From Oscillospiraceae bacterium (GTDB lineage Bacteria > Bacillota > Clostridia > Oscillospirales > Oscillospiraceae): a stretch of 41,818 nucleotides of DNA. The translations under genes were made by a program, and so were the position numbers. Of this stretch, positions 18,524 through 27,220 are shown piece by piece. Location of the stretch: positions 1 to 41,818 of the forward strand of contig JAGPMA010000016.1 in the NCBI GenBank assembly GCA_018053145.1. The letters are read 5' to 3'. The stretch's first letter is position 1; each line of letters starts with the position of its first letter. The notes below the pieces were generated by a model. It was given only the letters and a program-made list of their open reading frames with translations. It was not told where the DNA came from and searched no databases.

Positions 18524-20425
18524 TCAATTAAGCTGTTTCAGCCATAAATCACAAACAGCATCCGAGGGCATCTTGAGGTCACCACGCGGACTGAGTGATA
18601 AAGTGCCGACCTTCGGCCCGTCGGGTAGGCAGTTACGCTTGAATTGTTGTGCGAAGAAGCGGCGAACAAAGACACGGAGCCATTTTAAAATGGTTTCGTG
18701 GTCATATGTGCCGTCAAAGGCATATTCGGCAAGCCGCAGAACCTTTTTGGGTTCACAGCCGCGGCGTATCATGTGATAAAGGAAAAAGTCGTGAAGCTCA
18801 TAGGGACCAACCAGTTCCTCGGTCTTTTGGCTGATATCGCCATCCTGCGCGGGAAGAAGTTCAGGTGAAACTGGGGTTGCCAGAATGTCGCGCAAAACAG
18901 CGGCGAGAGCAGAAGTTTCCGCAATATCGGCACAGTAATCAACCAAGTAACGCACTAGTGTCTTCGGAATTCCGGAGTTTACGCCGTAATTGGACATATG
19001 GTCGCCATTATAGGTCGCCCAGCCAAGAGCAAGCTCGGACATGTCCCCTGTGCCGACGACTAAGCCGCCGCAATCGTTTGCGATGTCCATGAGCACCTGA
19101 GTGCGCTCACGCGCCTGAGAGTTTTCAAATACGATGTTAAGCTCTTTTTCATCGTGGCCAATGTCGGCAAAGTGCTGTCTGACAGCAGCGGTTATGTTTA
19201 TTGTTTTGCGTGTTGCGCGAAGTTCATCGGCAAGTATTTCGGAATTCCCCTTTGTGCGCTCCGTTGTCCCAAAGCAAGGCATGCTCACAGCAATTATTCC
19301 CTCGCGAGGAAGACCCAGCATATCAACTGCTCTTGCGGCAATCAGCATTGCAAGTGTGGAATCAAGTCCGCCCGAAATTCCGATTACAAGGTTTTTTGCT
19401 CCAGTATGCTCCATACGCTTTTTTAGTCCCAGCGCGGCAATGCGGAAAATTTCCTCACAGCGGAGAAGGCGTTCGTTTAGATTGTGCGGGACGAAAGGCG
19501 TTGGTGATATGCCTCTTGTAAGCTTTGTGGTTCGAGAAATAAGTGAGAACTCTGTGCGTATATATTGACCGCAATTGTCGGGACGAAAAGTGCTGATTCT
19601 CATTCGTTCGTAGCTGAGGTAGTTGATATCGAGTTCGGAAACGATAAGTCCTGTTTCAAAGCGTATTTCCTGAAGTAACACGCCGTTTTCCGCAATCAAA
19701 TTATGCCCAGCAAAAACCATATCGGTTGTGCTTTCACCCTCGCCTGCATCAGCATAGATGTAGCCGCAAATAAGCCTTCCCGACTGCCCGGTTACCAGAC
19801 AGCGACGGTAAGAGTCCTTTGAGGCGATCTCGTCGCTTGCGGAAAGGTTAAGGATGACAGTCGCGCCTGCCTGAGCAAGAGCGGAAGACGGTGGAACAGC
19901 AGCCCACAAATCCTCGCAAATCTCCACGCCTACGCAAAGCCCGGGCATTGAAGTGCACTCGAATATTATATTTGAACCAAAATAAGTTTCACGTCCAGCA
20001 AATGAAAACGGATATCCTTCACACTTGCCCTCTGCAAACCAACGATTTTCATAGAATTCACCGTAATTAGGCAAAAACATCTTCGGAACAAGCGCCAGAA
20101 GCTCACCCTTACAGCACACAGCGGCGCAGTTGTAAAGCTTGCCGTTAAAAAGTACGGGAAGGCCGACGGCAAAGAGCATATCGATGCCTGAGGTGTCGGC
20201 CAGAATATGCGAAAGCGCGTCCTCTGCACTTAAGGTCAGCGCGCGCTGAAGGAACAGATCGCTGCAGGTATATCCCGTGATACACATTTCAGGCAAAGCT
20301 AAAAGCTTGACACCCTGGTTTTCTGCACTTTTTATGGTTTGCAGTATTGATTTTTTGTTGTATTCGCAGTCGGCAACGCGAATCTCGGGCGTGCCTGCCG
20401 CGACTTTAATATAACCGTCTTTCAT
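18524..20425 (-). CDS. nadE: Glutamine-dependent NAD+ synthetase
   Basis: The 633-aa enzyme makes NAD+ from deamido-NAD+ using ATP and ammonia released from glutamine. The N-terminal nitrilase-type glutaminase shows the Glu-Lys-Cys triad in LALPEM, VPKMFLP and EICEDLW. The C-terminal synthetase has the ATP-pyrophosphatase loop ISGGLDST. I chose the ATG at 20425 with AGGAGG directly before it; the open frame extends 17 codons further without a ribosome binding site and overlaps the upstream gene's stop. It belongs to the minus-strand series with glyQS and the metal-dependent regulator. Confidence 0.96.
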   Translation of the reverse strand: MKDGYIKVAAGTPEIRVADCEYNKKSILQTIKSAENQGVKLLALPEMCITGYTCSDLFLQRALTLSAEDALSHILADTSGIDMLFAVGLPVLFNGKLYNCAAVCCKGELLALVPKMFLPNYGEFYENRWFAEGKCEGYPFSFAGRETYFGSNIIFECTSMPGLCVGVEICEDLWAAVPPSSALAQAGATVILNLSASDEIASKDSYRRCLVTGQSGRLICGYIYADAGEGESTTDMVFAGHNLIAENGVLLQEIRFETGLIVSELDINYLSYERMRISTFRPDNCGQYIRTEFSLISRTTKLTRGISPTPFVPHNLNERLLRCEEIFRIAALGLKKRMEHTGAKNLVIGISGGLDSTLAMLIAARAVDMLGLPREGIIAVSMPCFGTTERTKGNSEILADELRATRKTINITAAVRQHFADIGHDEKELNIVFENSQARERTQVLMDIANDCGGLVVGTGDMSELALGWATYNGDHMSNYGVNSGIPKTLVRYLVDYCADIAETSALAAVLRDILATPVSPELLPAQDGDISQKTEELVGPYELHDFFLYHMIRRGCEPKKVLRLAEYAFDGTYDHETILKWLRVFVRRFFAQQFKRNCLPDGPKVGTLSLSPRGDLKMPSDAVCDLWLKQLN

Positions 20426-20450
20426 TTTGACCTCCTGAGTGCAGGACAAT

Positions 20451-20804
20451 TCAGTTTTTGTTGCTGACAAACTCAAAAAGACTATCGTCGTAGTATCGCA
20501 GAATGGCTGAGCGGCAAGTTTTAAAACTTTCGCTATTTATGACTATTTCAAGTTTTCCTTCAGCGACAGTACTGCTCTCCTCGCCAGTCAGCTTTGGAAA
20601 GACATTCGTTTCAAGCTCTGTTTTCAACTCGGAAAGGGTCGTATCGTTCTGTGCATAATATGTTGAATCATGCGGAGCCTGGTAGCCTGGGAGTGGGTTT
20701 GGTTTCGCAGTGAAGCAATATACAAGAAAGAGCACAAACAGCAAAAGAAAAAACGCGCCGCCTATGGGCCCTATTTTTTTTGCAAAATCTTGACCAGCAG
20801 ACAT
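20451..20804 (-). CDS. 117-aa hypothetical single-pass membrane protein
   Basis: Unrecognised small protein. A short charged N-terminus is followed by one hydrophobic helix (about residues 13-31, rich in Phe/Leu) ending near YCFTAKPNP, then about 80 soluble residues with a Pro/Gly-containing linker and predicted mixed alpha/beta sequence. With the Lys pair before the helix, the C-terminal part is probably outside the cytoplasm. CAGGAGG lies before the ATG. It sits between glyQS and nadE, 25 bases before nadE, so it is probably in their transcript. Confidence 0.75.
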   Translation of the reverse strand: MSAGQDFAKKIGPIGGAFFLLLFVLFLVYCFTAKPNPLPGYQAPHDSTYYAQNDTTLSELKTELETNVFPKLTGEESSTVAEGKLEIVINSESFKTCRSAILRYYDDSLFEFVSNKN

Positions 20805-20834
20805 AATGTCCTCCTGTTGCCTAAATAAATGGAG

Positions 20835-20859
20835 TTTGCGCAGTTATTAACTGCGCAAA
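20835..20859 (-). terminator. Hairpin after glyQS, possible weak terminator
   Basis: TTTGCGCAGTT (20835-20845) pairs with AACTGCGCAAA (20849-20859) in an 11-bp stem with a three-base loop, right after the glyQS stop. There is no T run, so it is more likely an mRNA 3'-end or processing structure than a full stop. Confidence 0.45.
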
Positions 20860-20863
20860 TTCA

Positions 20864-22267
20864 TTAAAACTCCAATCGCTTTGCGATATAATCCGCAAGC
20901 TCGGTTATCTTTACACGCTCCTGCGTCATCGTATCACGCTCGCGAACGGTGACACAGCCGTCTTCAAGGCTATCAAAATCATAAGTCACGCAGAAGGGCG
21001 TGCCGATTTCGTCCTGACGGCGATAGCGCTTGCCGATTGAACCGGATTCGTCATATTCGACCATGAAGTGCTTCTGCAAAGAGCGGAAAAGCTCCTCGGC
21101 AGGTTCCGAAAGCTTCTTGGAAAGCGGAAGAATTGCACACTTTATAGGAGCAAGAGCCGGATGCAAGCGCAAAACAACACGAGTGTCGTTTGTGGAGGCG
21201 TCAACAATTTCCTCGTCATAGGCATCGACAAGGAAAGCGAGCGTAGAGCGGTCGGCACCGAGCGAAGGCTCGATGACATAGGGAACATAGTGCTCATTTT
21301 TCTCCTGATCGAAGTAATCCAAATCTTGACCGGAGGTTTTCTGGTGCTGTGTGAGGTCATAATCTGTGCGGTCGGCAACGCCCCAAAGCTCGCCCCAGCC
21401 GAAGGGGAAGAAATACTCAAAGTCAGTGGTTGCCTTTGAATAAAAGCACAGCTCATCCTTGTCGTGGTCGCGCAGACGAAGATTTTCATCGCGCATACCG
21501 AGGTTTAACAGCCACTCGTGGCAATAAGCGCGCCAATACTCAAACCACTTAAGGTCGGTGCCGGGCTCGCAGAAAAACTCAAGCTCCATCTGCTCAAATT
21601 CTCGAATGCGGAAGATGAAGTTACCCGGGGTAATTTCATTGCGGAAGCTCTTGCCAATCTGACACACACCGAAGGGTATCTTGCGGCGTGTGGTACGCTG
21701 AATATTTTTGAAGTTAACAAATATACCCTGGGCGGTTTCGGGACGAAGATAGACTTCGGTGGAATTATCCTCGGTAACGCCCTGATGGGTCTTGAACATG
21801 AGGTTAAACTTTCGGATATCCGTGAAGTCGGACTTTCCGCAACCGGGGCAAGCAACATTATTCTCGCGTATAAAAGCAATCATTTGCTCGTTAGTCATGG
21901 ACTCGACGTTAATGCCTTCTCGGGGATTGACCTTCAGCCAATCCTCGATAAGCTTGTCGGCACGGTGACGCATTTTGCAGGATTTGCAATCGATAAGAGG
22001 GTCGTTAAAGGTTGTGACGTGACCGGAGGCAACCCAAACCTGCGGATTCATCAAAATGGCAGAATCCAGGCCGACATTGTAAGGATTCTCCTGAACGAAT
22101 TTTTTCCACCAGGCACGCTTAATGTTGTTTTTCAGCTCAACACCGAGAGGGCCGTAGTCCCAGCTGTTTGCTAGACCGCCGTAAATTTCGGAACCCGAGT
22201 ATACAATACCGCGGTTTTTACAGAGGGCTACGATTTTGTCCATGGTTTTTTCTGTATTTTTTAGCAT
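20864..22267 (-). CDS. glyQS: Glycyl-tRNA synthetase (dimeric, eukaryote/Firmicute type)
   Basis: The 467-aa class II synthetase charges tRNA-Gly. It is the alpha2 type, recognisable by the N-terminal [13 protein letters not shown], the motif 2 region FRNEITP and a C-terminal anticodon-binding domain. Cys pairs in DCKSCKMRH and CPGCGK form a probable zinc-binding insertion. I chose the ATG at 22267 with AAGGGAG before it; an ATG ten codons upstream has no such site and lies in a hairpin (22284-22304). I see no T-box leader in the 67 bases between the preceding gene and this one. Confidence 0.96.
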   Translation of the reverse strand: MLKNTEKTMDKIVALCKNRGIVYSGSEIYGGLANSWDYGPLGVELKNNIKRAWWKKFVQENPYNVGLDSAILMNPQVWVASGHVTTFNDPLIDCKSCKMRHRADKLIEDWLKVNPREGINVESMTNEQMIAFIRENNVACPGCGKSDFTDIRKFNLMFKTHQGVTEDNSTEVYLRPETAQGIFVNFKNIQRTTRRKIPFGVCQIGKSFRNEITPGNFIFRIREFEQMELEFFCEPGTDLKWFEYWRAYCHEWLLNLGMRDENLRLRDHDKDELCFYSKATTDFEYFFPFGWGELWGVADRTDYDLTQHQKTSGQDLDYFDQEKNEHYVPYVIEPSLGADRSTLAFLVDAYDEEIVDASTNDTRVVLRLHPALAPIKCAILPLSKKLSEPAEELFRSLQKHFMVEYDESGSIGKRYRRQDEIGTPFCVTYDFDSLEDGCVTVRERDTMTQERVKITELADYIAKRLEF

Positions 22268-22334
22268 TTTGTTTTCTCCCTTACCCATGGCTGGCAACCA
22301 TGGGAAAATTATTCGTTAGCGGTTATCCGCTACT

Positions 22335-22532
22335 TTACTTTGTGAGTTTGCGTTCTATACCTTTTTCATCGACGATATACACACGGTCAAGCGTTTGCTT
22401 AGCGCCGTTTCGCCACTCGGCAAGGTATTCCTCGCGGAGCAGATGACGCTCCGTTTGCTCCGCATTTGTCAGCTCACGCTCGCGCGAGAGGCGGGTAAGC
22501 TCGCTGATGCGGTCAAGTTTACATTGTTCCAT
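22335..22532 (-). CDS. ynzC: DUF896 (YnzC/UPF0291) family protein
   Basis: This 65-aa cytoplasmic protein matches the DUF896 pattern: an N-terminal KLDRISELTRLSRERELT helical segment, then LLREEYLAEWRNG and a C-terminal VYIVDEKG. Family members form a two-helix bundle; the B. subtilis homologue is linked to the SOS locus, and the molecular role is unknown. CTGGAG precedes the ATG. It lies between the UPF0210 gene and glyQS on the same strand. Confidence 0.85.
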   Translation of the reverse strand: MEQCKLDRISELTRLSRERELTNAEQTERHLLREEYLAEWRNGAKQTLDRVYIVDEKGIERKLTK

Positions 22533-22580
22533 TTGTTGCTCCAGTTGAGTTGAGGGTTTTATCGTCTGAAACGGCTCAAG

Positions 22581-23939
22581 CTAATTTTTTAGGCTGTGCA
22601 AAGGTGCCGGGATACGTCCGCCGCGCATGACAAATTCCGCCGGAGAACAGGTGTTAACAGGCATAATCGGCGCGCTGCCCAAAAGTCCGCCGAATTCGAC
22701 CATGTCACCGACTTTTTTTCCGTAAGCCGGAATTAAGCGGACAGCGGTTGTTTTGTTGTTTACCATGCCGATTGCCGCCTCATCCGCGATTATTGCGGAG
22801 ATGGTTTCGGCAGGGGTGTCGCCGGGAACAGCTATCATATCAAGTCCCACAGAGCACACGCAGGTCATCGCCTCAAGCTTTTCAATGGTAAGATAACCAG
22901 CCTTAGCCGCGGCAATCATGCCAGCATCCTCGCTTACGGGAATGAATGCGCCGGAAAGACCACCGACATTGCTGGACGCCATAACGCCGCCCTTTTTGAC
23001 AGCGTCGTTTAAAAGCGCAAGTGCCGCCGTTGTACCGGGTGCGCCGACGGAGGCGAGCCCCATTTCCTCCAGAATATCGGCAACGCTGTCTCCGATTGCC
23101 GGAGTGGGCGCGAGAGAAAGGTCAACAACTCCAAAGGGTACGCCGAGGCGGGTTGAAGCCTCCTGCGCAACTAGCTGACCCACGCGCGTTATGTGAAAAG
23201 CGGTCTTTTTAATTGTTTCGGCAACGACATCGAGCGGCTGACCCTTTGCGGATTTAAGCGCTTCGTATACAACACCGGGACCTGAAACGCCGACGTTTAT
23301 TTCGCACTCCGGCTCGCCTATACCATGGAAGGCTCCTGCCATAAAGGGGTTGTCCTCTACCGCATTGCAAAACACGACGAGTTTTGCACAGCCGAGGCTT
23401 TGCTTGTCGCGAGTAAGGTATGCCGTTTGCTTGATTATTTCTCCCATAGTGCGAACAGCGTTCATATTTACTCCTGCGCGGGTTGTGCCGATGTTGACGC
23501 TGGAACAAACAAGGTCGGTTTCGGCAAGTGCTTGCGGTATACTGCGGATAAGTCTGGCGTCACCGATGGTGCAGCCCTTGTGTACAAGTGCGGAATATCC
23601 GCCGAGGAAATTAACGCCTACTTCCTTTGCCGCTCTGTCAAGAGCCAATGCGAAGGGGACGTAATCCTCAGCATCGCAGCTTTCGGCAACAAGAGCAATA
23701 GGCGTGACCGAAATGCGCTTGTTGACGATAGGTATGCCAAACTCGGCCTCAAGCTGCTCGCCTGTTATGACAAGCTTACCTGCGTATCGGCAGATTTTAT
23801 CATATATTTTGTCGCAGCTAATCTTAATGTCGGAATGAGAGCAGTCGCGAAGCGAAATGCCCATTGTTATTGTCCTAACATCAAGATGCTGCTGGTCTAT
23901 CATTTTGATAGTGTGCAGAATTTCGCTTTGATTAATCAT
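22581..23939 (-). CDS. UPF0210 / PFL-family protein (DUF711)
   Basis: The 452-aa product matches the UPF0210 family, a widespread conserved protein related in fold to the pyruvate formate-lyase barrel but without a known reaction. Family stretches visible include the N-terminal [22 protein letters not shown] and the C-terminal [11 protein letters not shown]. No glycyl-radical motif (RVxG) is seen at the end, so it is unlikely to be a true glycyl-radical enzyme. It follows the ACT-domain gene by 16 bases, the usual conserved pairing, suggesting that the ACT protein regulates or binds it. Confidence 0.9.
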   Translation of the reverse strand: MINQSEILHTIKMIDQQHLDVRTITMGISLRDCSHSDIKISCDKIYDKICRYAGKLVITGEQLEAEFGIPIVNKRISVTPIALVAESCDAEDYVPFALALDRAAKEVGVNFLGGYSALVHKGCTIGDARLIRSIPQALAETDLVCSSVNIGTTRAGVNMNAVRTMGEIIKQTAYLTRDKQSLGCAKLVVFCNAVEDNPFMAGAFHGIGEPECEINVGVSGPGVVYEALKSAKGQPLDVVAETIKKTAFHITRVGQLVAQEASTRLGVPFGVVDLSLAPTPAIGDSVADILEEMGLASVGAPGTTAALALLNDAVKKGGVMASSNVGGLSGAFIPVSEDAGMIAAAKAGYLTIEKLEAMTCVCSVGLDMIAVPGDTPAETISAIIADEAAIGMVNNKTTAVRLIPAYGKKVGDMVEFGGLLGSAPIMPVNTCSPAEFVMRGGRIPAPLHSLKN

Positions 23940-23955
23940 ATCGTCTCGTCCACCC

Positions 23956-24225
23956 TTATATTCTGTGCATTGCGTTAAAAATTTCCTCGCGCTGTACGCG
24001 GATGGTGAGATCCATTTTTTGACCTAGCTCGGAAAGGCTTTCGGTTAGTGCTTCGAAGGAAACGCTGCATGCGGAAGCATCCACGAGCATCATCATTGTG
24101 AAGCAGTCCTGCAAAATTGTCTGGCTGATGTCCAAAATGTTGACGTTTTTCTCCGCGAGGAGAATACAGATGGCGGCAATGATTCCGACCTTATCTTTTC
24201 CGATAACAGTGATGAAAGTACGCAT
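23956..24225 (-). CDS. ACT-domain protein (UPF0237)
   Basis: This 89-aa protein is a single ACT domain, with the characteristic start [16 protein letters not shown] and the [12 protein letters not shown] strand. ACT domains bind small ligands, often amino acids. Length and start agree with the UPF0237 family, which is almost always encoded next to UPF0210, as here. GGGAGG precedes the ATG. Confidence 0.92.
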   Translation of the reverse strand: MRTFITVIGKDKVGIIAAICILLAEKNVNILDISQTILQDCFTMMMLVDASACSVSFEALTESLSELGQKMDLTIRVQREEIFNAMHRI

Positions 24226-24271
24226 TTTAAGTGACCTCCCACGCGATAACGCGCAATATATTTATTGAAAG

Positions 24272-24286
24272 CTCCGATTGTCGGAG
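24272..24286 (-). terminator. Small hairpin between the yfbR-like and ACT genes
   Basis: CTCCGA (24272-24277) pairs with TCGGAG (24281-24286) within the 99-base gap, followed on the minus strand by CTTTC. It is too weak to call a full terminator. Confidence 0.3.
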
Positions 24287-24324
24287 GAGTTTGTACGAAA
24301 TTTGTGTAGCTTTGCCTTCGAAGA

Positions 24325-24909
24325 TTAGCTCATGGCACCCAGCTCATCAAGTGTAAGCTCGAATGAGGGGATGAAGCTTTTCATGAAGTATTCGACTTCG
24401 GGAAGCGGATTGGACTTAAGCACGCCAAGAATTTGCGCTTCGGCGGAGATGAACTCGTTGTTTCCGGCTTTGCGCTCTTCGATGCACTTAATATAGGCGG
24501 AGAGCTTGTCTGCTGCCTTGACATATGCGCAGACCTCTGGGTCTTCTTGAATCAGCAGCGGCTCGTATGAGCTTTTAAGCTCCTCGGGCAGAAAGCCGAT
24601 TAGGCGAACACAGGCATTGTGCTCGATTTCTTTATAGGAGTTTCTGATTGCCTCATCGTGGTATTTGATGGGAGTGGGCATATCCCCTGTTAATATCTCC
24701 GATGCGTCGTGATAAAGCGCGGCAGTCGCGCATTTGTCGGGGTCGCAGTTTTTTCCGAAGACATCGCGACCGATAACGGCAAGGCTGTGTGCGATAACAG
24801 CGACCATATGGCTATGCTCTTGAATGTTTTCGGGCAGGCTGTTACGCATCAGCCCCCAGCGCCCAATGTAACGCATACGCGATATAAGCGCGAAAAAGCT
24901 GTGTTTCAT
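24325..24909 (-). CDS. yfbR: HD-domain 5'-deoxynucleotidase, YfbR type
   Basis: The 194-aa protein belongs to the HD phosphohydrolases. The N-terminus, with GRWGLMRN (Arg17-Trp18) followed by ENIQEHSH and later LYHDASE, matches E. coli YfbR, where the Arg-Trp pair gives specificity for deoxyribonucleoside 5'-monophosphates. Metal ligands are the His in EHS, the HD pair and a later Asp (KAADKLS). It should dephosphorylate dNMPs and help balance nucleotide pools. AAGGAG precedes the ATG. It is the first gene of the minus-strand series, with its own promoter. Confidence 0.9.
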   Translation of the reverse strand: MKHSFFALISRMRYIGRWGLMRNSLPENIQEHSHMVAVIAHSLAVIGRDVFGKNCDPDKCATAALYHDASEILTGDMPTPIKYHDEAIRNSYKEIEHNACVRLIGFLPEELKSSYEPLLIQEDPEVCAYVKAADKLSAYIKCIEERKAGNNEFISAEAQILGVLKSNPLPEVEYFMKSFIPSFELTLDELGAMS

Positions 24910-24985
24910 AAGGTAGCTCCTTGCCTAAAGATGGGAGGGTGTGGAAAAGTTTCGTAAAAATCAGATATTTAACACGGTGAATTGT

Positions 24986-25014
24986 ATTTTAACACAAATA
25001 GACGAAAATGTAAA
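24986..25014 (-). promoter_or_regulatory. Promoter of the yfbR-to-regulator series
   Basis: On the minus strand TTTACA (25014-25009) and TAAAAT (24991-24986) are 17 bases apart, about 75 bases before the yfbR-like start. Confidence 0.6.
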
Positions 25015-25088
25015 TTGATTGTTGTGCAACAAATAGATTTACACATTAAGGTCGTTTGTACGATATTGACCGAATTTCCTTGTGGCAA

Positions 25089-25117
25089 TTGACTTTCATG
25101 AAGGATGTAAATATAAT
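25089..25117 (+). promoter_or_regulatory. Promoter of the threonine aldolase gene
   Basis: TTGACT (25089-25094) and a consensus TATAAT (25112-25117) are exactly 17 bases apart, facing away from the yfbR promoter; the start codon is about 50 bases downstream. Confidence 0.8.
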
Positions 25118-25165
25118 AAGCAAGTATGGCATTAAATAGAGATGCCTTTACGGGGGTAAGGAAAG

Positions 25166-26251
25166 ATGTATAGATTTGAATGCGATTATACCGAGGGAGC
25201 GCACCCAAAGATACTCGATGCACTGATAAAAACAAACAGAGAGCAAACACCGGGCTATGGCGAGGATGATTATTGCCAGACGGCACGAAAAATGATTTGT
25301 TTTGCCTGCGGAAAAGAGGACATGAACGTACATTTCCTCGTTGGCGGAACACAGGCAAACGCAACTGTTATTGCGTCGGTGCTCAGACCCCATCAGGCGG
25401 TTGTCTGCGCGGAGCAAGGCCACATAGCCTGCCACGAATCGGGCGCAATCGAAGCTACCGGACATAAGGTTATAACCTTGCCTTCCGAAAATGGAAAGAT
25501 AAGCGCGGCACAGGTAAATAAGCTCATTGAGGAGCACTATAGCGACCCTACCCGCGTTCATTGTCCTCAACCAGCGATGGTCTACATTTCTCACCCGACT
25601 GAAACAGGACTTATTTATACAAAACGCGAGCTTGTCGAGCTGCGGCGTGTTTGCGACGAAAAGCATATACCGCTGTTTCTCGACGGAGCAAGGCTGGGCT
25701 ATGCACTGGGAGCCACCGAAAACGATGTTTTCATGGCAGACCTCGCAAAGCTGTGCGATGTGTTTTACATTGGTGGAACAAAGGTTGGGGCGATGTTCGG
25801 GGAGGCTGTTTGTATTTGCAACGAAAACCTTAATCAAGACTTCCGTTATCATATCAAACAGCACGGCGGAATGCTGGCTAAGGGGAGACTTTTAGGAATA
25901 CAGTTCGAAACGCTTTTCAAGGACGGGCTGTATCTTGAGCTGGGAAAGCACGCCGTTACGCAGGCGATTCGCATCAAAGATGCTTTTCGGTGTGTGGGCA
26001 CTGAGTTCCTTTACGATTCGCCGACAAACCAGCAGTTTCCCATAATCAACGGTGCTGTGCTTCAAGATTTGCAAAAAAACTATGTGGTTTCAATTTGGAA
26101 GGAGCTTCCGGGGGACAGAACAGCGGTGCGCTTTGCCACAAGCTGGGCAACAAAACCCGAAACGATTGATGTCTTGGTTAATGATATAAAAAGAGCCAGC
26201 AGGCTTTACGGAGAAAAAACTCCGTCTTGGTCTGCGGAAATGCCGGAATAA
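25166..26251 (+). CDS. Low-specificity threonine aldolase / beta-eliminating lyase
   Basis: The 361-aa protein is a fold-type I PLP enzyme. The PLP-binding lysine is in GGTKVG (Lys206), the cofactor-ring Asp in LDGARL (Asp173), and the N-terminal part has the family's VGGTQAN loop (residues 59-65). Members split threonine into glycine and acetaldehyde; some act on other beta-hydroxy amino acids or as lyases, so the substrate is open. Length fits. TAAGGAA lies before the ATG. It is a single-gene unit with a near-consensus promoter and a terminator at 26307-26345. Confidence 0.9.
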   Translation: MYRFECDYTEGAHPKILDALIKTNREQTPGYGEDDYCQTARKMICFACGKEDMNVHFLVGGTQANATVIASVLRPHQAVVCAEQGHIACHESGAIEATGHKVITLPSENGKISAAQVNKLIEEHYSDPTRVHCPQPAMVYISHPTETGLIYTKRELVELRRVCDEKHIPLFLDGARLGYALGATENDVFMADLAKLCDVFYIGGTKVGAMFGEAVCICNENLNQDFRYHIKQHGGMLAKGRLLGIQFETLFKDGLYLELGKHAVTQAIRIKDAFRCVGTEFLYDSPTNQQFPIINGAVLQDLQKNYVVSIWKELPGDRTAVRFATSWATKPETIDVLVNDIKRASRLYGEKTPSWSAEMPE

Positions 26252-26306
26252 AAGCTCGGCGCTGAGGGAGAATAAGCAGTGCTTATCTGCCCAGATAATT
26301 GATATC

Positions 26307-26345
26307 AAAAAAACCGCCTCATGCTTTGTATGAGGCGGTTTCGTT
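26307..26345. terminator. Bidirectional terminator between convergent genes
   Basis: AAACCGCCTCAT (26311-26322) pairs with ATGAGGCGGTTT (26330-26341), flanked by a seven-A run on the left. It serves the minus-strand DUF5684 gene best and can also end the aldolase transcript. Confidence 0.85.
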
Positions 26346-26354
26346 ACATCATTC

Positions 26355-27020
26355 TTAAAGAGCTTTGCCGCATTTGGGGCAATATTTTACGTCGCCCTCA
26401 ACAGGAGCGCCACAGCCCGGACAGTACTTCGGACCGGCGGGAGCAGAGGTCTGCTGATAGTAGTAGTCGGGGTTTTGTGCACTCGGCTGCTGATATGCGT
26501 TCTGCTGAGGAGGAGCCTGATAGCCCTGTTGCTGATAGCCGCCGTTTGGCTGCTGATATCCCTGAGAATAGGGGTTCTGGTAGCCGGGCTGCTGATATCC
26601 GGGCTGACCGTAGCCAGTGCCGTAATTAGGGGTTTTTCCCGGGATGCCGACATAAACGATATCCTTGCTGAAGGCCATGATAGGCATAAAGATGCAACCT
26701 AAAAAGATCAAACCACAAGCCCATCCACCGCCTTTGCCAAATGCCTTTGCCAGCTTGACGTAAGTCATTATCATAATAACAATGTTCGCAATAGGGATAA
26801 GCAAAAGTAGGAACATGATGCCGTTGCCCCATGTGATTTTGAAAAGAATATAGAGATTGTAGAAGGGGACGATGGCGGCCCAGCCTTCCTCTCCTGCTTT
26901 TTTGAACAGGAACCAGAGCGAAACTACCATGAGTGCCGCAATCAGCCACGAAATAATGGTGCTTCCTGCTGACATTCGCATTAGACCCGGAGTCCAGTCG
27001 TAGTCATAATTGTAATACAT
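26355..27020 (-). CDS. DUF5684-type membrane protein with Tyr/Gln-rich linker and zinc ribbon (copy A)
   Basis: The 221-aa protein has three hydrophobic segments (about residues 18-40, 66-88 and 96-116) around the motif FKKAGEEGWAAIVPFYN, typical of DUF5684-like proteins. A low-complexity linker built from QPGYQ, QGYQQPNG and QNAYQQP units follows (about 128-190), then a C-terminal zinc ribbon with two CPxCG knuckles. The linker resembles prion-like or phase-separating sequences in composition. Function is unknown. A longer paralogue lies 200 bases upstream (27221-28102). GGGAGG precedes the ATG. Confidence 0.85.
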   Translation of the reverse strand: MYYNYDYDWTPGLMRMSAGSTIISWLIAALMVVSLWFLFKKAGEEGWAAIVPFYNLYILFKITWGNGIMFLLLLIPIANIVIMIMTYVKLAKAFGKGGGWACGLIFLGCIFMPIMAFSKDIVYVGIPGKTPNYGTGYGQPGYQQPGYQNPYSQGYQQPNGGYQQQGYQAPPQQNAYQQPSAQNPDYYYQQTSAPAGPKYCPGCGAPVEGDVKYCPKCGKAL

Positions 27021-27080
27021 AAAATACCTCCCTGTTAATATAAGTCTCTCTCAAAACGCGGAGCTTATTCCGCTGAACCT

Positions 27081-27094
27081 AGTTTACAATAAAG
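27081..27094 (-). promoter_or_regulatory. Shared upstream element of DUF5684 copy A
   Basis: The minus strand reads CTTTATTGTAAACT here, identical over 14 bases to 28163-28176 before copy B, and each lies 61 bases from its start codon. TTGTAA may be a -35 box; the matching -10 (TAAGCT) is poor here, so a non-housekeeping sigma factor or an activator site is possible. Confidence 0.5.
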
Positions 27095-27220
27095 TTCCAA
27101 TCGTTACAATAGTATTTTCAATTTCTAAGCAGAATTTAACTATTTTAATGTGTAGCTGATATTCAACAGTTATTCATAATAAGCTGACAGCGGGGTGTTG
27201 CCGACTAAATATGGTTTGTT

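Noticed and set aside
21518-22174. 218-codon plus-strand frame opposite glyQS
   Set aside because: Shadow frame within a highly conserved synthetase gene; no independent support.
22268-22334. T-box or other leader before glyQS
   Set aside because: The gap is only 67 bases and has no T-box motif; the CCCATGG/CCATGGG hairpin lacks a T tract in the right direction.
22581-23939. Glycyl-radical enzyme reading of the UPF0210 gene
   Set aside because: The family name mentions PFL, but no RVxG glycyl-radical motif or activating enzyme is present.
25148-25864. 238-codon minus-strand frame opposite the threonine aldolase
   Set aside because: It is a shadow of a clear PLP-enzyme gene, with no family signal and no upstream signals of its own.
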